Shown here piece by piece: positions 54,380-62,392 of a DNA stretch of 64,000 bases. Below the pieces are notes generated by a model, which was not told where the DNA came from, made no database searches, and saw only the letters and a program-made list of their open reading frames with translations. Both the position numbers and the translations under genes were made by a program. Numbering within the stretch: position 1 is the stretch's first letter; the number at the start of each line of letters is the position of its first letter. The DNA comes from Clostridia bacterium (lineage in GTDB: Bacteria > Bacillota > Clostridia > Peptostreptococcales > JAAYPU01), in the NCBI GenBank assembly GCA_016278615.1, contig JADQBM010000037.1, positions 21,752 through 85,751 of the forward strand, in the 5' to 3' direction.

Positions 54380-57300
54380 CTATATCAAATTCGATTTCTG
54401 CAGCAGTCTTTGTACAATTATTGCGACCTCCGCCCTTGTGATATTATCCTTCGGAGCAATCAGATTGCCGTTTTTACCGGAAATTATTCCGGTTTTTATG
54501 CAAGCCGAAATACTGTTCTTTGCATAGCTTGCTGATTTGTCCACATCCTCAAAACCTGCAAGAAGCTTATCAACTTCTCCTGTTTCGAATTCTACTTTTA
54601 GTCCGGTGATGTTCATAGCTCTTGCTATCATGGTCATTGCCTGCTCACGGGTAATTTTATCAATGGGTCCGAATTTATTGTTACCGTATCCGGATATGAT
54701 TTTGTATTCTGTTGCCGTTTTGACATAATCACAATACCAAGCAATATCACTGACATCCGTATACAGATTGCTGCCGGTTCCGGGTTTGAGTCCCAAGGCT
54801 CTGACTATTATTGCCGCGAATTCGGCACGGGTAATGTCCCTGTCAGGATCAAACATATCATTGCCCACTCCGCCGATAATCATTCTAGAACCCATATCAT
54901 TGACAGCTTCTTTTGCCCAATGCTTTGTTACATCTTTGAATTCTATGGGATGCCATATGACAGAATAAGTACTGTTGGTCAGGCTGTTGATTTGTGCATA
55001 ATATTTACCGTCAATAACAATTACCTTAGTAGGAACATGTCGTAACGTTCCATCTGAGTCCACAACAATCGCTGTCGTTATCTTTGAAGGGTCGGCACCG
55101 TCGGGTATGGCTACAGTTCTCTCGACATAGCTGTTGAACCGACTGATTTCCACAGTCTTGTCGCCATAGGTGCATTTCACCGAAAAATCTACCGGTGGTA
55201 CAACGATTGAGAAATTGCCTGCCGATGTGGTGTCTTCAATTACCCTGACTTCCTCTTCGGAAGTCTTAGCTATTTCTATACTTACCTTAATGCCAGAGAT
55301 GTCCACGTTCTGTCCTAACTGTGTGGATACATCATCTATATTTATCTCTTGTGCCGGCAAGGTATAAGTTGCATTATCTGTCTTGATTTCTACTACGGCC
55401 TGCTTGTTTTCCATAGCTTTGATTAACTGACCATTCAGTTCGCCTACCGTCACATCAGCTTGTCCCGTTATCGGAACGGTGATCGTGCTTCCTGATTGTA
55501 CTGAATTGACAGCCTCAGTCACTTTTTGTGTATCCAGGGTTACTGTAGTGACTGTTCTGCCGTTTTGTGTCTGACTGGTAACTGTAGCTGCCTGCTCTGT
55601 CTTCCCGCCAACAGTTACAGATACGTTGTTGGAAGGAGTCTGTGTCTTATCTCTCGAAGAGTTTCCTCCGCTTGAAGGCTTGTATGGTGTTACCGTATTG
55701 GAAGCTGCTGATTCCGGACTGCTTCCAACAGCATTTACGGCCTTGACTGTAAAAGTATATGTTCTTCCGTTGGTAAGTCCATCTACTGTGATAGCAGCTT
55801 CCGTTCTAACTTCTGTTATAGCAGCATCCGTCCTCACTACGGTGATATTATCAGGGTTTGAAGTCACAATATAGCCTGTAATAGGACTTCCTCCGTCGTC
55901 TGCAGGTACCGTAAAGGTTATGGTTGCCTGTCTGTTTCCTGCCTTGGCAGTAACGTTTGTTGGCTGTTCCGGGACAGTTGTAGATGGAACTGCCACAGAT
56001 GTCCACCTGGCAGACAACGTCACATCGTCATCTCCCATAATGAAGATTGCCCCTGCAGTACGATTTATTCCGGTACCGTCCGCTTTGGTGTTCCAGCCTG
56101 TGAATTCATATCCTGATTTAGTCAGATTTCCGGTGTTATCAAGAACTGTTACAGTATCTCCCTGAGCATAGCTGTTGCTGTCTGTCGGCACTGTGCCACC
56201 TGTATTATTGTTTCCGTCGTAGGTTACTATGTAAGTACTGCTTTGCTCCTTCAAATCGTATCCGGGTGCCTCATTTTCAGCATTTATAATCCAGCCGTCT
56301 ATTGCTGTAAGATACGGATATGACCTATGTGTATCGGTATCCACTATGGTCCAGGTATTGTCAAAGTCCCAATCAATAAAAATTGCTTGAGTTTTCAATT
56401 CATCGGCGGTTTTGGAAAAGCCGATGGACGAATAATCATAACCGTCGTCTTCATCAAAACCTATACTATCCGCTGCGGAAGTATCTAAATTATAAACATT
56501 CTCAAAGTTGACATCTCCTCCTAAATAACCCGCAACACCACCTAATAAAGAATCCGTTCCTCCGTTAACAGTTCCAACACTATAGCAATTCTGTATAGCG
56601 TCACCGGTTTCAGCCCATATATAACCCACAATGCCTCCTACGTTACCATTGTCACCAGATGTAATGTTACCGATGTTGTAGCTGTTAATAATTGTACCTC
56701 TTTCCGAACCATCAAAGAATCCCAAACCGGTAATTCCGCCTGCTATCCCGTAACTACCGCTGGAAGCAACATCAGCAGCGTTGGATGATTGCTCTATAAT
56801 GCCGCCATCCTGCCCCCCTACTATACCACCAACATCATTTGCGCTTGTGATAGTACTGCTTCCTGTGATATGAGAATTGTAAATAGTTCCACGATAAATC
56901 CAACCGGCTATACCACCTACCGTAGCATTAACTTCACTATTGATTGCAAGATTTTCAAGTTCCAGGTTTTTAACAGTTCCATATAACTTTCCAAATAAAC
57001 CTCCGATATTATAACTCCAATTATCTGAGGTCAAGTGAATTGTCATATTTTCTATTGTTTTATTATCTCCATTGAATGTACCTTCAAAGGATTTTATTGG
57101 TAGGAAATCTACTCCGGACATATCGATGTCTGCTGTCATTTCAAAATATTTCCCGGCAAATTTTTGTGTATCCGGAAATGCTAAATGACTCTGTTCACTT
57201 ATCCAAAGCAGGTTCTCCGGCGTGGCTATCTGATAGGGGTCTGCCTCACTATCCCCCGAACCAGCAGGCTGTCCGGCATCGCTTCCGCCGCCGTCCAGCA

Positions 57301-60300
57301 CTTCAAAGGTATATTCGTAAATTTCTGCATAAGTCGCTGCCGTAGAGCCTGTATTACCATAAATAATTAACGCTGAAGGATCATCTTCCTGGTTTTCTAC
57401 AAAAACATCGTCTCCTATGGCAGCTGTGCTGTTTTCTATTGTCACAGATGTAAGCGCATTACAAGCAAATGCATAATCGCCAATACTCTCAACGCTGTCT
57501 CCTATTGAAATACTTTCCAGAAGGTTACAACAAAACGCTTCTGCACCAATACTTTTGACACTATCAGGTATTGTCACAGATTCAAGCTGGTTATAGGCAA
57601 ATGCTCCATAACCGATACTTATTACACCGTTTTGTATTGTCGCAGATGTAAGCCCATTGTCCACAAAGGCCCATTGTCCAATACTTGTGACTGTGTCAGG
57701 TATTACGACACTTGTAATCCCGTAGTCTTCAAACGCAGAATCTCCAATAGCAGTTACACTCAATCCGCCCACTGTTGTCGGTATTTCTATATTTGTTGAA
57801 CCATTAAGTTCAAATTCTGTTATGGTTGCTGTCCCATTCCCATTATCAATATAGGTGTAGATATTTCCATCTGCATCCGTATCAACAAGAATACTTTCAG
57901 GAATTTCTATCATCAAGGTATCACTGACATTGTCAGCATTATCCTTTACAACAATATATATATTCTTGGCACCGGAAGTCAAACCTGTAAGTGATATCGT
58001 TGTTTCAACATTAGCCCCCTCTGTTGAATCTGTACTATCGTAAGTATTTGGATCTGTAGTTATAATCGTTGGTTCACCGGCACCACTTTCAACAACCTTA
58101 TAATAATAGATCCCTTCTTCATCTGAGGTAAATTTCACTGTGGCTGTTGTATCTCCTGTGCGCTCTGCTTCGCCTGCCGTCAAGGTTGGTGCTGTGAAAT
58201 CTTCTGAATTGATATGGCTTTCATCAAGAGTAATCAATGCAAACTTATTTATATTGTTCAGTGCATTCACTTCATAAACACCGACGTATTTTACATTTTC
58301 CGGATCGACACCATCTATGTCATCTGCTGAAGTATAATTTATACTTTCTGCTATCTCGCCGATAGCATCCCCTGCATTAGGTTTTGCTATTTCAACAGAA
58401 GCCTTTTTAATGACAAGATAATTCCCACTGTCAAGAGCATCATCTAAGGTAATACTGGTAGTCCAATTTACAGTGCCGGGAGCAACCGTTACGGAAATCG
58501 CAGGTGCTAATATAATAGGCTTTGGTGCCGGATATTCTCCCGGAGTAAGTAACCATAAGTTATCGAAATCAAAGGTTGTATAAGTACTCTGCTGTTTCAA
58601 CTCTGCTTCTGTATTTTTACTACAGCCTGTATCTCTTGTCCCCCCTGCCTTTTGATTAAGTCCAATGCCATATTCAATACTATCCAAATAGAAATTATTA
58701 CTTGGGTTATTTGCACCTGATCTGACAATAGCAGCAATAGCTCCAACATAAGAACCCCCTTGGACGGTCCCCACATTCAAACAATTGCTTATCGTGTTAC
58801 TGCTATTATCTCCTACAATACCTCCGTTTGAGGTACCGTTTTGGACGATTCCTTTGTTGATGTAGTTTTTGACAATACCATAAGTTTTTCCTACGACTCC
58901 TCCAATAATTGAATCCATCCTGCCTATAACCGTTGCTTCATTGGTACAATTTCGGACAATACCACTATGTCCAACCTCTCCCACCAGACCTCCAAGATTT
59001 ACAGTATTTTTTAATGCTGTTATAGTACTTGTACTTGTTGTGCTGCAATATTCGACTATCCCGTCGTTTCGACCCGCAAGTATTCCATTATAATAATAAT
59101 TCAGCCCATTTGCAGTAACGTCGGCATCCATGGTCAGATTTTTGATTACTCCACTATTGCCTACATATCCAAAGAAGCCAAAATACCATAGACTATCATC
59201 ATTGTTGGTCATAGTTAAATTGGATATTGTATAACCATCACCATCATATTGACCCTTGAATTGATTGGTCAAATTTCCAATAGGCTCAAACCCCTCAATT
59301 CCGATCATGTCAATATCAGCCGTCTGTTTAAAATATTTACCTGTAAAACATTCATTGCTGTCATTATTTTCTGACATCCACAGCAAATTGCCCGGTGTTC
59401 CGATGAGATAGGGATCTTCCTCACTATCCCCGGATCCTGAAGGCAGTTCAGCAATTATAGGTACAATCAGCGTTGGATATCCGTTATTTGTACTCGCGTC
59501 CTGCTCCCAGGCAAACCAGGATGGATTGCTACCACCCTTGTTGACATTAACGGTGTCCACAAGGGCATCCGGCTGGCCTGTTGCTGCTGTCATTTGTGCG
59601 CTGGTAAGAGGGACACTGTCATCAGCACCGGAACCCACTCCTATTTTCTCACCATCTCCCCGTGACACTCCATTAATAATCTGATTAGCACTTTGATTCC
59701 AATAGCAGTTTATAATAAAATTATCTCCATCTCTATATCCTACAACACCGCCTACATTAGTTGTATCTGTTACACCGGTAACATTTCCTGTTGCATAGCA
59801 ATTTTTGATATTACTACTTTGTCCCGAGTAAGAGGCATTTGTATTATTACGCCCTACAAGTCCTCCAACATCCCATCCACCTGTAACATTTCCTGTTGCA
59901 TAACTATTAAAGATATTGCTAGCTCCATTAGTAATAACATTTGGGTAATTCTCGCCGACAAGTCCTCCTGCTCTTGAAGCAGTATTTATGATCATATTGG
60001 AATAACAATTTCGGATAGTCCCTCCGTAATTACTTCCTACTAGTCCACCTACCTTCATTTGTAGCTTCGAGCCTGCATCAATAGTTCCTGTAGTATAGCA
60101 ATTATCAATTATAGTGCCATACTGCTTTGCAATAAGACCTCCAAAAAAAGCCCACGCATCTCCTGCCGTTATTGATATATTTGTTACTCCCAAATCTTTA
60201 ATAACTGCACCAATTACTCCAGTAGCACCGAAAAGCCCATAAACACCAGGATTTGTAATAGGTGTTTCTGATGAGCCAATTGTCATATTGCTGATATTTT

Positions 60301-60661
60301 TTCCATTCCCATCAAAATATCCATTGAAGGTGTTTGATTCGGTGCCGATTGGAACCCAATAATGATTTGACAAATCAATATTGTCCGTTAGTTTAAAGTG
60401 CTTTCCGATATAGTGTAAATCTGTCCCTGCATTCACATTATAGGCAAACTGTGCAAGATGTGAGGCTGTTGAAATCAAATAAGGATTTCCTTCCGTACCA
60501 CTGCCGCCCCCAAAGGTGGAATCGACACTAGTAATTCCGTCCATCCAACTGCCGCTAGGTCCCTCGCCTGCATATACATTTGCTGGCATCACCGATATTA
60601 ACATCACTACTATAAGTGATATCGACCATACTCTTAAAGATTTTCTTTTGTTTTTTAACAT
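54380..60661 (-). CDS. Giant SLH-anchored adhesin with GLUG, BspA leucine-rich and Fn3 domains
   Basis: Secreted protein of 2093 residues. Order: signal peptide (ending NVYAGEG); GLUG repeats at about 60-340 and 420-720; Ig-like segment; BspA-type leucine-rich repeats at about 927-1085 (e.g. VVIPDTVTSIGQWAFVDNGL); more GLUG repeats at about 1150-1450; an InlB-type B repeat (about 1475-1550, YDGNNNTGGTVPTDS, GYEFTGWNTKADG); an Fn3 domain (about 1560-1657); a mixed region; three SLH domains (about 1910-2093) that bind the wall. Higher G+C than nearby genes. It is the second gene after a pseudo-receiver, behind a promoter with SARP-like repeats. Likely an attachment or polymer-binding protein. 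Confidence 0.92.
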   Translation of the reverse strand: MLKNKRKSLRVWSISLIVVMLISVMPANVYAGEGPSGSWMDGITSVDSTFGGGSGTEGNPYLISTASHLAQFAYNVNAGTDLHYIGKHFKLTDNIDLSNHYWVPIGTESNTFNGYFDGNGKNISNMTIGSSETPITNPGVYGLFGATGVIGAVIKDLGVTNISITAGDAWAFFGGLIAKQYGTIIDNCYTTGTIDAGSKLQMKVGGLVGSNYGGTIRNCYSNMIINTASRAGGLVGENYPNVITNGASNIFNSYATGNVTGGWDVGGLVGRNNTNASYSGQSSNIKNCYATGNVTGVTDTTNVGGVVGYRDGDNFIINCYWNQSANQIINGVSRGDGEKIGVGSGADDSVPLTSAQMTAATGQPDALVDTVNVNKGGSNPSWFAWEQDASTNNGYPTLIVPIIAELPSGSGDSEEDPYLIGTPGNLLWMSENNDSNECFTGKYFKQTADIDMIGIEGFEPIGNLTNQFKGQYDGDGYTISNLTMTNNDDSLWYFGFFGYVGNSGVIKNLTMDADVTANGLNYYYNGILAGRNDGIVEYCSTTSTSTITALKNTVNLGGLVGEVGHSGIVRNCTNEATVIGRMDSIIGGVVGKTYGIVKNYINKGIVQNGTSNGGIVGDNSSNTISNCLNVGTVQGGSYVGAIAAIVRSGANNPSNNFYLDSIEYGIGLNQKAGGTRDTGCSKNTEAELKQQSTYTTFDFDNLWLLTPGEYPAPKPIILAPAISVTVAPGTVNWTTSITLDDALDSGNYLVIKKASVEIAKPNAGDAIGEIAESINYTSADDIDGVDPENVKYVGVYEVNALNNINKFALITLDESHINSEDFTAPTLTAGEAERTGDTTATVKFTSDEEGIYYYKVVESGAGEPTIITTDPNTYDSTDSTEGANVETTISLTGLTSGAKNIYIVVKDNADNVSDTLMIEIPESILVDTDADGNIYTYIDNGNGTATITEFELNGSTNIEIPTTVGGLSVTAIGDSAFEDYGITSVVIPDTVTSIGQWAFVDNGLTSATIQNGVISIGYGAFAYNQLESVTIPDSVKSIGAEAFCCNLLESISIGDSVESIGDYAFACNALTSVTIENSTAAIGDDVFVENQEDDPSALIIYGNTGSTAATYAEIYEYTFEVLDGGGSDAGQPAGSGDSEADPYQIATPENLLWISEQSHLAFPDTQKFAGKYFEMTADIDMSGVDFLPIKSFEGTFNGDNKTIENMTIHLTSDNWSYNIGGLFGKLYGTVKNLELENLAINSEVNATVGGIAGWIYRGTIYNSHITGSSTITSANDVGGIVGGQDGGIIEQSSNAADVASSGSYGIAGGITGLGFFDGSERGTIINSYNIGNITSGDNGNVGGIVGYIWAETGDAIQNCYSVGTVNGGTDSLLGGVAGYLGGDVNFENVYNLDTSAADSIGFDEDDGYDYSSIGFSKTADELKTQAIFIDWDFDNTWTIVDTDTHRSYPYLTAIDGWIINAENEAPGYDLKEQSSTYIVTYDGNNNTGGTVPTDSNSYAQGDTVTVLDNTGNLTKSGYEFTGWNTKADGTGINRTAGAIFIMGDDDVTLSARWTSVAVPSTTVPEQPTNVTAKAGNRQATITFTVPADDGGSPITGYIVTSNPDNITVVRTDAAITEVRTEAAITVDGLTNGRTYTFTVKAVNAVGSSPESAASNTVTPYKPSSGGNSSRDKTQTPSNNVSVTVGGKTEQAATVTSQTQNGRTVTTVTLDTQKVTEAVNSVQSGSTITVPITGQADVTVGELNGQLIKAMENKQAVVEIKTDNATYTLPAQEINIDDVSTQLGQNVDISGIKVSIEIAKTSEEEVRVIEDTTSAGNFSIVVPPVDFSVKCTYGDKTVEISRFNSYVERTVAIPDGADPSKITTAIVVDSDGTLRHVPTKVIVIDGKYYAQINSLTNSTYSVIWHPIEFKDVTKHWAKEAVNDMGSRMIIGGVGNDMFDPDRDITRAEFAAIIVRALGLKPGTGSNLYTDVSDIAWYCDYVKTATEYKIISGYGNNKFGPIDKITREQAMTMIARAMNITGLKVEFETGEVDKLLAGFEDVDKSASYAKNSISACIKTGIISGKNGNLIAPKDNITRAEVAIIVQRLLQKSNLI

Positions 60662-60679
60662 TTATATCTCCTTTCATCA

Positions 60680-61054
60680 TTACATTAAATTTATTAGTTT
60701 TCTGTTATTGCTTTTAGAAAGAATATTATCAAGCTTCTTTTTCTCAATAGGACACAGCAGATATCCGTAAGCCCCTACTTCATACGCATCCAATGCATAG
60801 TCCTTCTCTTCCGAGACAAAAACGATCCGAATGTCTTGCTCCATCGCCTTCACCATCTGACCCATTTTAAGCCCGGTTATTTCGCTGTTTCCAAGACGAA
60901 TGAAAACCAGCTCAGGTCGTTCCCGTTCGACCCTTTCCAGAAATACATCCTGGCTTTTTATGACAGATACTTCTCTGATTCTGGTGTTTTCCGACAGCCA
61001 TGTCAGCATTTTATCAAGACCCGAGCCGCCCGTATCAAGTATATACACCCTCAC
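60680..61054 (-). CDS. Orphan pseudo-receiver protein
   Basis: Receiver-like domain of 124 residues with no output domain. The layout is that of LytT-type receivers (MRVYILDTGGSGLDKML, VFVSEEKDYALDAYEVGAYGYLLCPI). The key residues are lost: the acidic pair is LDTG, the phospho-acceptor position in LVFIRLGNS is not Asp, and the switch lysine (usually LLKP) is Cys (LLCP). So it is unlikely to be phosphorylated and may bind another regulator. Start is GTG after AGGAGGTGAG. It is 18 bp before the adhesin gene, in the same unit. Confidence 0.85.
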   Translation of the reverse strand: MRVYILDTGGSGLDKMLTWLSENTRIREVSVIKSQDVFLERVERERPELVFIRLGNSEITGLKMGQMVKAMEQDIRIVFVSEEKDYALDAYEVGAYGYLLCPIEKKKLDNILSKSNNRKLINLM

Positions 61055-61110
61055 TGACTCACCTCCTATATGACAGGCTTAAAAAATTCAAAACTTTTAT
61101 ATGTTCTTTC

Positions 61111-61145
61111 ATTGTACAGACTGATTCTCCCAAAATTCTCCCAAA
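61111..61145 (-). promoter_or_regulatory. Promoter with two 11-bp direct repeats, SARP-type layout
   Basis: On the minus strand TTTGGGAGAAT occurs twice in tandem (61135-61145 and 61124-61134). After 7 bp comes the -10 box TACAAT (61111-61116). No -35 box is present where the repeats lie. SARP-type activators bind direct repeats with 11-bp period close to the -10, and a receiver-BTAD regulator of that kind is encoded next door. Confidence 0.65.
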
Positions 61146-61157
61146 AAAAGACAGAAA

Positions 61158-61191
61158 AACCGTCAATCCGTCAATAGACAGATGTACGGTT
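61158..61191 (-). terminator. Terminator of the kinase-regulator operon
   Basis: AACCGT/ACGGTT outer stem and TCTGTC/GACGGA inner stem (4-base loop), followed on the minus strand by TTTCTGTCTTTTTTT. Placed about 100 nt after the regulator stop. Confidence 0.8.
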
Positions 61192-61228
61192 CCTTAATAT
61201 GAGGTATGAATTCTGTTTATCTCATTAA

Positions 61229-61290
61229 ACAGCTCTAAGACTCCCACCTCTATAGGTGGAGAGTCTGAAACTCCCACTGATGGGGCTCAC
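61229..61290 (+). mobile_element. Possible IS200/IS605-type right-end hairpins (remnant)
   Basis: Hairpin GACTC-CACCT/AGGTG-GAGTC (61239-61265), then TGAAA, then CCCA-CTGA-TGGG and GCTCAC. This resembles the paired hairpins at the right end of IS605-family elements (tnpB omega-RNA end). No tnpA or tnpB reading frame is near, so it would be a remnant or a small non-autonomous copy. It has no T tract and is not a good terminator. Confidence 0.35.
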
Positions 61291-61291
61291 T

Positions 61292-62392
61292 TCATTTTAT
61301 AGAAATATATATCTTCTGTATATTTTCCTGCGGCTTAATGCCAAGCTCTTCCTTTAATATCCTTGTATATTCTAAAAAATGTTTTGCCGCTTTGGCCTTA
61401 TCGCCTGTCTTCTTATAAAGCCTCATCAGCAGTTCAGTGATACTTTCGTCATAAAAATTTCTGTTGAATCCCTTTAACAAAAGTTCATCTGCCCTGTTAA
61501 ATTGTTTTTTCTCAATGTATGCCTGAGACAGGCTGACGATGACTCCGCCATATTGCCTGGAAAGCCTTTCACGCTCCAGGTCTGCCCACGGCCAGTCACT
61601 TCCTTCAAAGTATTCTCCTGTGTACAGTGCTTCTGCAGCCTCAAGCTCTCTTATATCAGAATCATTTTTGATCCTTGTACAGCATTCATCAAAAAGAACT
61701 GCATCCAAGCTTACAATGCCAAGCTTCATACTGTAGCTTCCGGATATATTTATAAGGGACCTGTCAATACCGTATTGCTCAAGAGTTTTACGAATATAGT
61801 AAATTCCGTTATGAAGTTGATGAACAGCTTTCTCTATTTCTACTTCAGGCCAGAGCTTATCAAGGATTTCATCCTTTGAAACTTCTTGTCCCTGATGATA
61901 AAGCAGAAAAGCAAAAAGCTCTTTGGTCTTTTCGGTACGCCATTTTATTGGTTCTTGTTGAAACCATCCTATTTGAAACCGGCCGAAGCATTTTATGGCA
62001 AGTCTTTCTTCAGAGCCTTTCTGTTCAATACCGTTCTTTTTCATTACTCTATGGATGGTTTTTTCAAAACGTTCCCCGGAAACAGGCTTAAGTACATAGT
62101 CTAAAGCATGAATCTCAAAGGCTTCTATAGCATATTGATCATATGCCGTAACAAAAATAATGTCGATATCGGGACACAGATCCAGTATGCTTGATGCTGC
62201 ATCAATCCCCTGCAGCTGGGGCATATTGATGTCAAGAAATACGATCCCCGGGTTGATACCGGGTATTTTGTCAATTGCCTCCAGAGGATTTGTATACATT
62301 CCTGATATTTCAATCTCATCATAATTTTTGAGTAAATGCTCAAGGCCTCTTAATGCCGGTCTTTCATCATCAATCAATACTGCTTTGATCAT
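61292..62392 (-). CDS. Response regulator with receiver, winged helix and BTAD (SARP-like)
   Basis: Regulator of 366 residues. Receiver (1 to about 120): acidic pair LIDDE, phospho-acceptor in IVFLDINMPQLQG, switch lysine in YVLKPV. Output: OmpR-type winged helix (about 140-225, IKCFGRFQIGW, WRTEKTKELFAFLLYHQGQ, VSKDEILDKLWP) and a BTAD helical domain (about 235-366, YTGEYFEGSDWPWADLERERL, ELGIKPQENIQKIY). This is the architecture of SARP-type activators fused to a receiver. It overlaps the kinase gene by 4 bp and probably activates the adhesin operon through the repeats at 61124-61145. Confidence 0.92.
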   Translation of the reverse strand: MIKAVLIDDERPALRGLEHLLKNYDEIEISGMYTNPLEAIDKIPGINPGIVFLDINMPQLQGIDAASSILDLCPDIDIIFVTAYDQYAIEAFEIHALDYVLKPVSGERFEKTIHRVMKKNGIEQKGSEERLAIKCFGRFQIGWFQQEPIKWRTEKTKELFAFLLYHQGQEVSKDEILDKLWPEVEIEKAVHQLHNGIYYIRKTLEQYGIDRSLINISGSYSMKLGIVSLDAVLFDECCTRIKNDSDIRELEAAEALYTGEYFEGSDWPWADLERERLSRQYGGVIVSLSQAYIEKKQFNRADELLLKGFNRNFYDESITELLMRLYKKTGDKAKAAKHFLEYTRILKEELGIKPQENIQKIYISIK

